Below, one piece after another: positions 37,526 to 47,165 of a stretch of DNA of 54,026 nt (positions within the stretch are counted from its first letter, which is position 1; the number at the start of each line of letters is the position of its first letter). Location: NCBI GenBank assembly GCA_031291595.1, contig JARLIU010000266.1, forward strand, positions 1 to 54,026. The letters are read 5' to 3'. The notes below the pieces were generated by a model. The model ran no database searches. It saw only the letters and a program-made list of their open reading frames with translations, and was not told the DNA's origin. The translations under genes and the position numbers were made by a program. Origin of the DNA: Ancalomicrobiaceae bacterium. GTDB taxonomy: Bacteria > Pseudomonadota > Alphaproteobacteria > Rhizobiales > Ancalomicrobiaceae.

Positions 37526-37954
37526 TCAGTCGCCGTCGTGGTGTGACGAGCGGCCGCTCTTGATGGCGCCGCGGCGGGTCTTGGCGTCGAGCCGGCGCTC
37601 CTTGGACGCACGGGTCCGACGGGTCGGACGGCGCGGCGGCGGCCGCGGTTCGGCCGCCTCCCGGATCAGCGCGATCATCCGCTCGCGCGCATCGGCGCGA
37701 TTGCGCTCCTGCGTGCGGAAGCGATCGGCGCGGATGACCACGACGCCGTCGAGCGTCATGCGCCGGCCGGCGAGGCGCGACAGCCGCCATTTCACCAGAT
37801 CGGGCAGATTGGGCGTCGCGGCGACGTCGAAGCGCAGATCGACGGCGGTCGACACCTTGTTGACGTTCTGGCCGCCCGGCCCGGAGGCCCGCATGAAGCT
37901 TTCGACGAATTCCTCGTCGTCGAGCGCGATCGCCGCTGTGATTTCGATTGCCAC
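37526..37954 (-). CDS. arfB: Alternative ribosome-rescue factor ArfB (peptidyl-tRNA hydrolase domain)
   Basis: The 142-residue protein has the GGQ motif (27-29) in ASGPGGQNVNKVSTAVDLRF and a basic C-terminal tail (RRPTRRTRASKERRLDAKTRRG) that enters the mRNA channel. It releases stalled ribosomes by hydrolysing peptidyl-tRNA. It begins 3 bases after the SorC-type regulator's stop, so they are co-transcribed, which is an unexpected pairing. High confidence for the family. Confidence 0.94.
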   Translation of the reverse strand: MAIEITAAIALDDEEFVESFMRASGPGGQNVNKVSTAVDLRFDVAATPNLPDLVKWRLSRLAGRRMTLDGVVVIRADRFRTQERNRADARERMIALIREAAEPRPPPRRPTRRTRASKERRLDAKTRRGAIKSGRSSHHDGD

Positions 37955-37957
37955 GGC

Positions 37958-39001
37958 CTAGTCCTTCGGCGCCGGGAGGGGCTCGGGCATCTCCCCGGCG
38001 GCAGTCAAGTAATCGAGGATCGCATTCGCCGTCACCTCGTCGGTGACGAGCGTCGTCGGCTTGAACAGGCGCGCGGCGCCGATGATCGCCTCGATCTTGT
38101 CGAGGCCGCCGGACGACAGCACGCGGATCGGCGCGGCGGCAAGATCCTTATACCCGACGCCCATGACGCGCTCGTCGATCGGATGCACGACCGGGTTGCC
38201 GTGGATGTCGAAATAGCGATAGAGCACGTCGCCGACGGCACCAATGGCAATCAGCGAGGCGCGTTCCTCCTCGCTGACATAGCCGAAGCGATAGGACGTG
38301 CTGGTTTCCTTCACCGAGCCGATCGAGGCGACCACCGCGTCAAGCCGTTCGGCCATGTCGAGGATCTGGCCGATGCCGCAGCGTTCGACCAGCGCCCTGC
38401 GGGTCTCGGCCGAATCGACCAGTGCCGGCGCGGCGATGAGATAGCAGTCGGCGTGGAAGGTGCTGGCGAAGCGCCAGGCGAACTCGGCCGGATTATACTG
38501 CTTGACGAAGGCGATGCCGCCCAAGAGCGAGACCACGTCGAGCCCGGCCATCGGCCGGTCGTCGATGACGTCGAGCGCCCGCATCAGCGTGCGCCCCCAG
38601 CCGACGCCGATGCGCATGCCCGGACGGATGATCTCCATCAGCACCTGACCGGTGGCGGCACCGACAACCGCGATCGGATCGGAATTGGGCCCGGCCATCG
38701 GCGCGACCACCGCCTCGCCGATGCCGAGCGCCCGCTCGAGGCCGAACTCCAGCCGCGGCAGGTCGGCGATGTCGCGGGCAAGCGAGATCTTCACTTCCTG
38801 CAGTGCGCGGGCGTCGGCAAGCAGCCGCACCACCGTGACCCGGCCGATGCCGAGCGCCTCGGCGATGGCGCTCTGCGTCATGTCCTCGACGTAGTACATC
38901 CAGGCGGCCCGAAGCCTTAGCCGCGACGAGCGCCGGCCCGCCACCCGCTCGACATCGCCACCACCGTCTGCGCCTTTGTCCGATCCAGGGCGTCCGTTCA
39001 T
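37958..39001 (-). CDS. SorC/DeoR-type sugar-binding transcriptional regulator
   Basis: The 347-residue regulator has an N-terminal helix-turn-helix (about 40-65, MTQSAIAEALGIGRVTVVRLLADAR). A SorC-like effector domain follows, with GVGWGRTLMRALDVI and IAAPALVDSAETRRALVE, and RVLSSGGLDKIEAIIGAARLFKPTTLVTDEVTANAIL near the C-terminus. Such regulators usually sit next to polyol or sugar catabolic operons; none is in the window. It is followed directly by arfB. The target is unknown. Confidence 0.88.
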   Translation of the reverse strand: MNGRPGSDKGADGGGDVERVAGRRSSRLRLRAAWMYYVEDMTQSAIAEALGIGRVTVVRLLADARALQEVKISLARDIADLPRLEFGLERALGIGEAVVAPMAGPNSDPIAVVGAATGQVLMEIIRPGMRIGVGWGRTLMRALDVIDDRPMAGLDVVSLLGGIAFVKQYNPAEFAWRFASTFHADCYLIAAPALVDSAETRRALVERCGIGQILDMAERLDAVVASIGSVKETSTSYRFGYVSEEERASLIAIGAVGDVLYRYFDIHGNPVVHPIDERVMGVGYKDLAAAPIRVLSSGGLDKIEAIIGAARLFKPTTLVTDEVTANAILDYLTAAGEMPEPLPAPKD

Positions 39002-39420
39002 CTTGTTGTCTCTGCCTTAGAACCTGTGGATGGCAGGTGACGGGCTGCCATGCCACTTCAAATAGAGGAATTCGAGCGGTCTGCCGAGGTTTCTGTTGAG
39101 AACGCCGGCAATCCTCCGCCGCCGCGCTATGAGGGCTGTGCCAAACTGGTCACAGTGCCGCAAATTTGCAACAATTGGTGCTGACCATGCCGCCGGCCTG
39201 ACGGCAGGAGGGCCCGCCAAAGCTGCCGACCGGGGTTTTGCCGCAACACGTCGGCCGCCCGTCGGCAGGTCGGCGGGCGCAGGCTCCGCCCGGCAGGACT
39301 TCCCGGACGCGGGTTCCAATCGGGTCGGTCGCCTTGGTACGTCGGCTTCGGGCGGACCGAGGGGGCAGGAAACCGGCCGCGCCAGCAGTCGCAACGAGAC
39401 GAATTCAGACCGGGAAGCGC
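39002..39420. other. Divergent intergenic region before ntrY
   Basis: A 419-base region that must hold both the SorC-type and ntrYX promoters. A moderately AT-rich part lies around 39150-39190. No clear boxes are seen, and no gene. Confidence 0.45.
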
Positions 39421-41745
39421 ATGAACTCCGATCAGCCGATCCTGACGATCCCCAAACACGTCACCGCGCCGCTCGGTGCGGCCGGCCGCAAGGTGCGCGC
39501 CGCCGGGCTGATCACCGTGGTGATCGCGCTGGCGTCGGTGATCGCATCCTTCCTGATCCTTACCGATTCGACCCCGATCACCCCGACCGAGGCGGTCGTG
39601 TCGCTGGCGCTCACCGTCAACGGCATCCTGCTCATCTTGCTCGCCGGACTGATCGCCTGGGAGGCGATCGGACTGTTCATGGCCTGGAAGACCGGCCGCG
39701 CCGCCGCGCGCCTGCACTGGCAGATCATCGCGCTGTTCTCGATCATCGCCACGGCGCCGGCGGTGCTGCTCGCCATCATGGCCTGGGTGACGCTCGACCG
39801 CGGCCTCGACCGCTGGTTCGAGACCCGCACGCGCACGATCGTCGAGAATTCCGCCAGCGTCGGCAACGCCTATCTTCTGGAACACACGCGGGCGCTCAGA
39901 GGCGACGCCATCGCCATGGCGACCGACATCGACCGCGCCGAGCCGATCTACGAAAACGAGCCGTCGCGCTTCGACGCCATCTTCCAGAGCCAGGCGGCGT
40001 TGCGCATCATTCCGGCGGCCTTTCTCATCAAGCGCGACGGCACGATCGTCACCAAGGTGCTGCTGGACGACAGCTGGAGCGACCTGAAGATGCCGCCGGA
40101 AGCGGCCATGGCCGACGCCGAATCGGGCGAGCCGGTGGTCATCTCGCCGGGCTCGACCAATCAGGTCGGCGCGGTGATGAAGCTGAAGGAATACGACGAC
40201 CTCTACCTCTATGTCGCCAGGCCGCTTGCCCAGGACACGCTGCACCAGGTGCGACTGGCGCAGGAGGCCGCCGACGACTACCGCCATCTCGAACAGTCGC
40301 GCACCGGCGCCCAGCTTGCCTTCGGCGTCATCTTCATCGGCGTCGCCTTCATCCTGCTGCTCGCCGCCGTCTGGCTCGGCATCGGCTTCGCCAACCGGCT
40401 GGTGGCCCCGATCCGCCGCCTGATCCTTGCCGCCGACTACGTGTCGAAGGGCAATCTCGCCGTGCAGGTGCCGGTGCGACCGAAAGAGGGCGACCTCGCC
40501 CACCTCGGCGCCACGTTCAACACCATGACGACGGAACTGCGCCTGCAGCGCGCTAAGCTGGTCGAGGCCAACAGTCAGCTCGACCGGCGGCGGCGCTTCA
40601 CCGAGGCCGTGCTCGCCGGCGTCACCGCCAGCGTCATCGGCGTCGATGCCGATGACCGGCTGACGCTGCTCAACCGCTCGGCGCAGGCGCTGCTCGACAC
40701 CGGCGAGGTGGACTCGCTCGGCCGGCCGGTGGCCGAGGTGGTGCCGGAAGTAAGTCCGCTTCTCGCCGAGGCGCGCTCCACCGACGGCGCCGACAAGCGG
40801 CAATGGCAGATCGCGGTCAGGCGCGCCGGCATGGAGCATACGGTCGCCGTCAGGATCACCAACGAATCCGACGACGGCAGCGAGCAGGAGACCGACGGGG
40901 GCAGCGTCGGCAGCCTCGTCGTGACGCTCGACGACATCACCGACCTCGTCACCGCCCAGCGCTCCTCGGCTTGGGCCGACATCGCCCGCCGCATCGCGCA
41001 TGAGATCAAGAACCCGCTGACGCCGATCCAGCTGTCGGCGGAACGCATCCGCCGCCGCTATTCCAAATATGTCGGCGAGGATCATCAGGTGTTCGACCAA
41101 TGCGTCGATACCATCATCCGCCAGGTCGGCGACATCGAGCGGATGGTCAACGAGTTCTCCTCGCTGGCGCGGATGCCGAAGCCGCAGATGGATCCGGGCA
41201 ACATCGCCGATGCGCTGAAAGAGGCGGTGTTCCTGCAGGGCGTCGGGCATCCGGACACGGAATTCGTCATCGACTTGGGCGACGAACCGCTGGTCGGCCG
41301 CTACGACCAGCGGCTGCTGTCGCAAGCCTTTACCAACATCGTGAAGAATGCCGCCGAGGCGGTCGAGGCCGTGCCGGCGGCGATCCGCGGCAAGGGACGG
41401 GTCGAAGTGAGGGCGCGCCGCGACGGCAGGTCGATCGTCGTCGACGTCATCGACAATGGCATCGGCCTGCCGACGGAAAACCGGCACCGGCTGCTGGAGC
41501 CCTATGTCACGACGCGCGAGAAGGGCACGGGTCTCGGGCTCGCCATCGTGCGCAAGATCATGGAGGACCACGGCGGCCGCATCGAACTGCTGGACGCCCC
41601 GGCGGCTGCGACCGGCGGGCGCGGCGCCTTGATGCGGCTGACGCTGCCGGCATCGGACGACCGGATGGACGAGCCTGGCGCCAATGCAGCGCCAAAACCG
41701 CCGCCTGCCGCCGAGGTGCCGCCCGAGGCCGTCGGGCCGACGTGA
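39421..41745 (+). CDS. ntrY: Nitrogen-regulation sensor histidine kinase NtrY
   Basis: The 774-residue kinase has three N-terminal membrane segments (about 29-50, 60-85, 95-120), a periplasmic sensor to about 300, a fourth segment, HAMP (about 320-375) and a PAS-like region (about 390-500). HisKA has phosphoacceptor His527 in RIAHEIKNPLTPIQLSAERIRRRY. The ATPase domain has DNGIGLP and GLGLAIVRKIMEDHGG. It acts on NtrX. ATG 39421 has a GGGAAG site; the frame extends upstream without family similarity. Confidence 0.95.
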   Translation: MNSDQPILTIPKHVTAPLGAAGRKVRAAGLITVVIALASVIASFLILTDSTPITPTEAVVSLALTVNGILLILLAGLIAWEAIGLFMAWKTGRAAARLHWQIIALFSIIATAPAVLLAIMAWVTLDRGLDRWFETRTRTIVENSASVGNAYLLEHTRALRGDAIAMATDIDRAEPIYENEPSRFDAIFQSQAALRIIPAAFLIKRDGTIVTKVLLDDSWSDLKMPPEAAMADAESGEPVVISPGSTNQVGAVMKLKEYDDLYLYVARPLAQDTLHQVRLAQEAADDYRHLEQSRTGAQLAFGVIFIGVAFILLLAAVWLGIGFANRLVAPIRRLILAADYVSKGNLAVQVPVRPKEGDLAHLGATFNTMTTELRLQRAKLVEANSQLDRRRRFTEAVLAGVTASVIGVDADDRLTLLNRSAQALLDTGEVDSLGRPVAEVVPEVSPLLAEARSTDGADKRQWQIAVRRAGMEHTVAVRITNESDDGSEQETDGGSVGSLVVTLDDITDLVTAQRSSAWADIARRIAHEIKNPLTPIQLSAERIRRRYSKYVGEDHQVFDQCVDTIIRQVGDIERMVNEFSSLARMPKPQMDPGNIADALKEAVFLQGVGHPDTEFVIDLGDEPLVGRYDQRLLSQAFTNIVKNAAEAVEAVPAAIRGKGRVEVRARRDGRSIVVDVIDNGIGLPTENRHRLLEPYVTTREKGTGLGLAIVRKIMEDHGGRIELLDAPAAATGGRGALMRLTLPASDDRMDEPGANAAPKPPPAAEVPPEAVGPT

Positions 41746-41806
41746 CCCGCCCTCCGCATTCCCGCCGCCGATCTGAACTTGAATTCAATATAGAAGCAGA
41801 AAAACC

Positions 41807-43174
41807 ATGGCATCGGACATTCTCATAGTCGACGACGAGAGCGACATCCGCGAGTTGGTAGCCGGGATCCTCGACGACGAGGGCCACGGGACGCGGACGG
41901 CGGCCAGCAGCGACGACTGCCTGGTCGCGATCGAAAGACGCCGGCCTTCGCTGGTGTTCCTCGACATCTGGCTGCAGGGCAGCCGGCTCGACGGTCTTGC
42001 GCTCCTCGATGCGATCAAGGCGCAGCACCCGGACATGCCGGTGGTGATGATCTCCGGCCACGGCAACGTGGAAACCGCCGTCTCTGCCATCAAGCGCGGC
42101 GCCTACGACTACATCGAGAAGCCGTTCAAGGCCGACCGGCTGCTGCTGGTCGCCGACCGAGCGCTCGAAGCCTCGAAGTTGAAGCGCGAGGTGAAGGAGC
42201 TGCGGGAGAAGTCGGCCGACACGTCCGACCTGCTCGGCTCTTCGCCCGGGATGAACCAGCTCCGGAACCAGATCGAGCGGGTCGCGCCGACCAACAGCCG
42301 GGTGATGATCTCCGGCCCGTCCGGCGCCGGCAAGGAACTGGCGGCGCGCATGCTGCACCAGCTCTCCGCCCGCACGGCCGGCCCGTTCGTCGTCATCAAC
42401 GCCGCAGCCATCACGCCGGATGCGATGGAGGTCGAACTGTTCGGCACCGAGACCGGCGCATCGTTCAGCCGCAAGGTCGGCGCGCTGGAAGAAGCGCACG
42501 GCGGCACGCTCTATCTCGACGAAGTGGCCGACATGCCGCGCGAGACGCAGGGCAAGATCCTGCGCGTGCTGGTCGACCAGACCTTCACCCGCGTCGGCGG
42601 CGCCACGCGCGTCCAGGTCGACGTGCGCGTGGTATCGTCGACCGCGCGTGACCTGCCGCGCGAGATCCAGGACGGGCGCTTCCGCGAGGACCTGTTCCAT
42701 CGCCTGGCCGTGGTGCCGATCCGGGTGCCGTCGCTGGCCGAGCGGCGCGAGGACATTCCCCTCCTCGTCGGCCACTTCATGGAGCAGATCAGCCGGTCCA
42801 CCGGACTTCCCATCCGCAAGATCGGCGACGACGCCATGGCGGTCCTGCAGGCGCACGACTGGCCGGGCAACATCCGCCAGCTCAGGAACAACGTCGAGCG
42901 GCTGATGATCCTGACCCGCGCCGATCCGGAGGCGATCATCACTGCCGATCTGCTGCCGGCCGAGGTCGGCGCCATGCTGCCGTCGCTGCCGACAGGGACC
43001 GGCGGCGAGCACCTGATGTCGCTGCCGCTCAGAGACGCGCGCGAGATCTTCGAACGCGAATATCTGATGGCGCAGATCAACCGCTTCGGCGGCAACATCT
43101 CGCGCACGGCCGAATTCGTCGGCATGGAGCGCTCGGCACTGCACCGGAAACTCAAGTCCCTCGGCGTCGGCTGA
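41807..43174 (+). CDS. ntrX: Nitrogen-regulation response regulator NtrX
   Basis: The 455-residue regulator has a receiver (phosphorylatable Asp53, Lys105), a sigma-54-type AAA+ domain (Walker A GPSGAGKE at 170-177) and a C-terminal Fis-type helix-turn-helix (ISRTAEFVGMERSALHRKLKSLG). The sigma-54 contact motif GAFTGA is replaced by ETGASF (215-220), as is usual in alphaproteobacterial NtrX, so it probably does not act as a classical sigma-54 activator. Partner of NtrY, 61 bases upstream. Confidence 0.95.
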   Translation: MASDILIVDDESDIRELVAGILDDEGHGTRTAASSDDCLVAIERRRPSLVFLDIWLQGSRLDGLALLDAIKAQHPDMPVVMISGHGNVETAVSAIKRGAYDYIEKPFKADRLLLVADRALEASKLKREVKELREKSADTSDLLGSSPGMNQLRNQIERVAPTNSRVMISGPSGAGKELAARMLHQLSARTAGPFVVINAAAITPDAMEVELFGTETGASFSRKVGALEEAHGGTLYLDEVADMPRETQGKILRVLVDQTFTRVGGATRVQVDVRVVSSTARDLPREIQDGRFREDLFHRLAVVPIRVPSLAERREDIPLLVGHFMEQISRSTGLPIRKIGDDAMAVLQAHDWPGNIRQLRNNVERLMILTRADPEAIITADLLPAEVGAMLPSLPTGTGGEHLMSLPLRDAREIFEREYLMAQINRFGGNISRTAEFVGMERSALHRKLKSLGVG

Positions 43175-43350
43175 CCCCGGCGCGAACCGTCTCCGGGCTC
43201 CCCGGACGTCATCCCGAGCGAGATCGGCCATGCCGGTCGTGGGGGCGACAGCCGGGAGACCCGAAACCGGCGAGCCATGCGGCCCCGGCGCCATTACCGT
43301 CTGAGCGCCTGTGCCGACCGCCTTCGATCCACCCTCCGAAAGTCCCGATC

Positions 43351-44259
43351 ATGTCGCCTTCCCTTTCGCCCGGCCGCGCCAAGGCACCCAACGGCCGCAT
43401 CGCCTATGTCAACGGCCGCTATATCCCGCACGCCCGCGCCTCGGTCCACATCGAGGACCGGGGCTATCAATTCGCCGACGCCGTCTACGAGGCCTGCGAG
43501 GTGCGCGACGGTGCCATCATCGACCTGACGCGCCACCTCGACCGGCTCGACCGCTCGCTCGCCGCCTTGCGCATCTCCCGTCCGATGAGCCGGCCGGCGC
43601 TGGTCTTCATCGTCCGCGAGGTGGTCCGGCGGAACCTCGTGCACGACGGCTCGGTCTATCTGCAGGTCGGGCGCGGCGTTGCCCGGCGCGATCATCCGTT
43701 CCCGAGCGCGCCCGTCGCCCCGAGCATCGTGATCACCGCCAAGCACACCGACCGGGCGACCAGCGAGCGGCTGGCGAGCGCCGGCATCGGCGTCATCACC
43801 CTCGCCGACAACCGCTGGGGACGGGTCGACATCAAGACAGTCGGGCTCCTCGCCAACGTGCTGGCCAAGCAGGCAGCGCGCGAGGCGGGCGCCCGCGAGG
43901 CATGGTTCGTCGACGCCGGCGGATTCGTCACCGAGGGCGGCTCGTCGAATGCCTGGATCGTCACCGCCGACGGCAAGCTGGTCACTCGCCCCGACAGTGC
44001 GGCGATCCTGTCCGGCATTACCCGGCGCGGCGTGTTCGACGTGGCCAAAGTCGCCGGCCTGACGGTGGAATTGCGCCCCTTCACCGTCGCAGAGGCCAAG
44101 GCGGCGCGCGAGGCCTTCGTCACCTCCGCCACGTCGATCGTGTTACCGGTCGTCGCGATCGACGGCAATCCGGTCGGCAACGGCCATCCGGGATCGATCG
44201 CGCTCGAGCTCAGACTTCGCTTCCACGATGTGGCCGAGGCAACACTTGTGGTCAATTGA
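43351..44259 (+). CDS. dat: D-amino acid aminotransferase (class IV PLP enzyme)
   Basis: The 302-residue fold-type IV PLP protein has YVNGRYIPHARASVHIEDRGYQFADAVYE and the PLP-lysine in DIKTVGLLANVLAKQAA. TEGGSSNAWIV and SGITRRGVFDVA bind the cofactor phosphate. Position between ntrX and hfq is the standard alphaproteobacterial one for dat. It could be a branched-chain-type enzyme, but the context and ITRRGV favour D-alanine aminotransferase type. The ribosome site is weak. Confidence 0.85.
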   Translation: MSPSLSPGRAKAPNGRIAYVNGRYIPHARASVHIEDRGYQFADAVYEACEVRDGAIIDLTRHLDRLDRSLAALRISRPMSRPALVFIVREVVRRNLVHDGSVYLQVGRGVARRDHPFPSAPVAPSIVITAKHTDRATSERLASAGIGVITLADNRWGRVDIKTVGLLANVLAKQAAREAGAREAWFVDAGGFVTEGGSSNAWIVTADGKLVTRPDSAAILSGITRRGVFDVAKVAGLTVELRPFTVAEAKAAREAFVTSATSIVLPVVAIDGNPVGNGHPGSIALELRLRFHDVAEATLVVN

Positions 44260-44519
44260 GGCATGACGTGGAAATCGGGGTTTGGCCTCGGCGGCAAATC
44301 GTGCTTGACTAGGGGCGGGTAAAGTCGGTGCTTCGTGTCACGAGGTGCCGCGTTTGTGTTTGCTCTACGGCAGGCTTGCAGGAGTTCGCGGTCGGGAGCG
44401 GAATTGGTGTGTCGTCCATGGCGGTGCACTGAGGGAGCCGAATAGCAAGTCAAGGACACCGTCGGGCGACAGCTGCCGCTCGACCAATAAGCCCGTTAAA
44501 GGAAAAGGTCTTCAATAAG
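44260..44519. promoter_or_regulatory. Likely hfq promoter region
   Basis: The 260 bases between dat and hfq hold TTGACT (44303-44308) as a possible -35 element, and the small dyad TTCGTGTCACGAGG near 44334-44347. hfq is preceded by an AAAGGAAAAGG ribosome site. No gene is seen. Confidence 0.4.
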
Positions 44520-44765
44520 ATGGCGGATCGCGCGCAAAACCTTCAGGACACGTTCCTCAACTATGTTCGTAAGAACAAGACGCCGCTGACGATTTTTCTG
44601 GTGAATGGCGTCAAGCTTCAGGGCGTCGTAACCTGGTTCGATAACTTCTGCGTCTTGCTTCGGCGCGATGGGCATTCTCAACTCGTCTACAAACACGCCA
44701 TTTCGACCATCATGCCGGGATCGCCCCTGCAGTTGTTCGAACCCACAGACGAGGCAGGTGCCTGA
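44520..44765 (+). CDS. hfq: RNA-binding protein Hfq
   Basis: The 81-residue protein has [35 protein letters not shown] and the Sm2 YKH (57-59) in [10 protein letters not shown]. It forms a hexameric ring for small-RNA pairing. The C-terminal tail is short, as in alphaproteobacteria. Ribosome site AAAGGAAAAGG lies upstream. hflX starts immediately after its stop. Confidence 0.98.
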   Translation: MADRAQNLQDTFLNYVRKNKTPLTIFLVNGVKLQGVVTWFDNFCVLLRRDGHSQLVYKHAISTIMPGSPLQLFEPTDEAGA

Positions 44766-46169
44766 TTGCAATCGCTCGATAGCGACGATATCGAGGCCCG
44801 CGGACCGCGCGGGCCGATAAACCGCAAGGCCGGTCCCACACGCACGATCGTCGTGGTTCCCTTCCACGCGAAGGACAGGCCGGAGGATCGCCGCGGCGAA
44901 GCTGCGGATGAGCCCAGGGTGCGCCGGTCGCTGGAAGCGCGACGCGAGGAGGCGGTCGGACTGGCGCGGGCGATCGACCTCGAGGTCATCGACTGCATCA
45001 CGGTCAAACTGACCACGCTGCGCCCGGCCACGCTGATCGGCACCGGCAAGATCGACGAGATCAAGGTCGCTATTCTGGCCGGCGAGGTCGAACTTGTCGT
45101 GGTCGATCACGCCCTGACGCCAGTGCAGCAGCGCAATCTGGAGCGCGCCTGGAACGCCAAGGTGCTCGACCGCACCGGGCTGATCCTGGAAATCTTCGGC
45201 GAGCGCGCCCGCACCAAGGAAGGCCGGCTGCAGGTCGAACTGGCGCACCTGAACTACCAGAAGAGCCGGCTGGTCCGCTCCTGGACCCACCTGGAGCGCC
45301 AGCGCGGCGGCTTCGGCTTCCTGGGCGGCCCGGGCGAAACGCAGATCGAGGCCGACCGGCGGCAGTTGCAGGAGCGCATCGCGCGGCTGGAGGCCGACCT
45401 CGACGCCGTCAAGCGCACGCGCGAGTTGCACAGGAAGAACCGCAAGAAGGTGCCGCATCCGATCGTGGCACTCGTCGGCTATACCAATGCCGGCAAATCG
45501 ACGCTGTTCAATCTGCTCACCCGTGCAGATGTGGTGGCGAAGGATCTGTTGTTCGCCACACTCGATCCGACGCTCAGGAGCGTCGTGCTGCCGCACGGCG
45601 GTCAGGCGATCCTGTCGGATACCGTCGGCTTCGTCTCCGACCTGCCGACGCATCTGGTCGCAGCCTTCCGCGCGACGCTCGAGGAGGTGATCGAGGCGGA
45701 CTTGGTGCTGCACGTGCGCGACATGGCGCACGAGGACGCGGCGGCGCAAGCCGACGACGTCACCGACGTGCTCCGGGTGCTCGGGCTCGACGCGCACGAT
45801 CCGGAGCGCTTCATCGAGGTGTGGAACAAGATCGACAAGCTCGACGCGGAGGCGCGCCAGCGCATGCTCGCCGACGGCGGCCACGAGGCCGGCAAGGGAC
45901 CCGCCAGCGTGCCGGTCTCGGCCCTGACCGGCGAAGGCGCCGACCGGTTGATGGCGCTGATCGAGGACCGGCTCAACCGCGACCGCGCCCGCTTCCATCT
46001 TGCCGTGCCGGCGGCGGAGGGCGCGCTGGTCGCCTGGCTCTACCGTTCGACCGAGGTGCTAGCCCGCGCCGACCACGAGGCGATCGTCGACCTTGAGTTG
46101 CGCGTGCCGCCGAAGGCGCTGGACCTGTTCCGCTCACGCGCAGGCCGGTATATCCAGCAGGATGGGTAG
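44766..46169 (+). CDS. hflX: GTPase HflX
   Basis: The 467-residue ribosome-associated GTPase has an N-terminal HflX domain (to about 225), the G1 loop GYTNAGKST starting at residue 238, SDTVGFVSDLPTHLV, NKIDKLD and the C-terminal SALTGEG. It splits stalled or hibernating ribosomes. The start is TTG directly adjoining the hfq stop TGA, which implies translational coupling. An internal alternative start would lose conserved sequence. Part of the hfq-hflX operon. Confidence 0.95.
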   Translation: MQSLDSDDIEARGPRGPINRKAGPTRTIVVVPFHAKDRPEDRRGEAADEPRVRRSLEARREEAVGLARAIDLEVIDCITVKLTTLRPATLIGTGKIDEIKVAILAGEVELVVVDHALTPVQQRNLERAWNAKVLDRTGLILEIFGERARTKEGRLQVELAHLNYQKSRLVRSWTHLERQRGGFGFLGGPGETQIEADRRQLQERIARLEADLDAVKRTRELHRKNRKKVPHPIVALVGYTNAGKSTLFNLLTRADVVAKDLLFATLDPTLRSVVLPHGGQAILSDTVGFVSDLPTHLVAAFRATLEEVIEADLVLHVRDMAHEDAAAQADDVTDVLRVLGLDAHDPERFIEVWNKIDKLDAEARQRMLADGGHEAGKGPASVPVSALTGEGADRLMALIEDRLNRDRARFHLAVPAAEGALVAWLYRSTEVLARADHEAIVDLELRVPPKALDLFRSRAGRYIQQDG

Positions 46170-46216
46170 TGTCGCGGGCAGGCCCGCAAGTGCATGGCCG
46201 TTTCTGCCTCAATTTC

Positions 46217-46293
46217 CGTCATTGCGAGCGAAGCGAAGCAATCCAGAAAACAAGAAAAAGGCTCTGGATTGCTTCGCTTCGCTCGCAATGACG
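46217..46293. repeat. Perfect 30-bp inverted repeat between convergent hflX and mazG
   Basis: Arms 46217-46246 and 46264-46293 are exact reverse complements (core ATTGCGAGCGAAGCGAAGCAA), with a 17-base A-rich loop. It resembles a palindromic repeat widespread in proteobacteria. It may act as a two-way terminator but lacks a T run. Confidence 0.8.
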
Positions 46294-46337
46294 ATTTGCC
46301 AATTGGCTCAATACTGGAACGGCCGAACCCGGTTCGG

Positions 46338-47165
46338 TCACACCTTGTCCTTCGCCTGCTGCCAGATCGCTTCCATCTCGTCGAGGCTGGCGTCTTCCAG
46401 CCGACGGCCGGCGGCGCCGAGCACCGCCTCGATGTGACCGAAGCGGCGGCGGAACTTTTCGTTGGTGCGGCGAAGCGCCGCGTCCGGATCGACCTTCAGA
46501 TGCCGGCCGAGATTGGCGACGGCGAACAGGATGTCGCCGAGTTCGTCCTCCAGCCGGTCGTGCGGTGCGGCGGCATCGATCTCGGCCTCGAGCTCGCCGA
46601 GCTCTTCGCGGATCTTGTCGATCACCGCCTTCGGATCGTTCCAGTCGAAGCCGACCTTGCCCGCCCGCTCCTGCAGCTTCACGCCTTGCGCCAGGCCCTG
46701 CAGCACGCGCGGCACGTCGTCGAGCAGGCTGTTCGCCGATGCTTCTGCGTCGATGCCGAGCGCCGCCTTGGCCGCGGCTTTTTCCGCCTTTTCCTCCGCC
46801 TTGATGCGCGCCCAGGCCTCCTTCACCATGCCGGCAGTCCGGGCATCGCCGTCACCGAACACGTGCGGATGGCGGCGAATCATCTTCCTGGTGATGTGCT
46901 CGACCACCGTGCCGAAGTCGAAGGATCCCTCCTCCTCCGCCATGCGGGCGTGAAAGACCACCTGGAGGAGGAGATCGCCCAATTCCTCGGCGAGATCGAC
47001 CGCGTCGTGCCGCTCGATGGCATCGACCACCTCATACGCCTCTTCCAGCGTGTAGGGGGCGATCGACCGGAACGACTGTTCGAGATCCCACGGGCAGCCG
47101 GTCACCGGTGTGCGGAGCGCCGCCATGATCTCGATCAGGCGGGAGATATCGCGCGAAGGGGTCAT
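46338..47165 (-). CDS. mazG: Nucleoside triphosphate pyrophosphohydrolase MazG
   Basis: The 275-residue protein has two MazG modules: EELGDLLLQVVFHARMAEEEG in the first and EELGELEAEIDAAAPHDRLEDELGDILFAVANLGRHL in the second. It has GCPWDLEQSFRSIAPYTLEEAYEV near its start. It hydrolyses NTPs, possibly as a house-cleaning enzyme. ATG 47165 is chosen by family fit; the frame is open to 47246. Convergent with hflX, the usual order in alphaproteobacteria. Confidence 0.94.
   Translation of the reverse strand: MTPSRDISRLIEIMAALRTPVTGCPWDLEQSFRSIAPYTLEEAYEVVDAIERHDAVDLAEELGDLLLQVVFHARMAEEEGSFDFGTVVEHITRKMIRRHPHVFGDGDARTAGMVKEAWARIKAEEKAEKAAAKAALGIDAEASANSLLDDVPRVLQGLAQGVKLQERAGKVGFDWNDPKAVIDKIREELGELEAEIDAAAPHDRLEDELGDILFAVANLGRHLKVDPDAALRRTNEKFRRRFGHIEAVLGAAGRRLEDASLDEMEAIWQQAKDKV

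Noticed and set aside
42438-42462. NtrX lacks the GAFTGA motif
   Set aside because: Loss of this motif is the normal condition of alphaproteobacterial NtrX, not a novelty of this strain.
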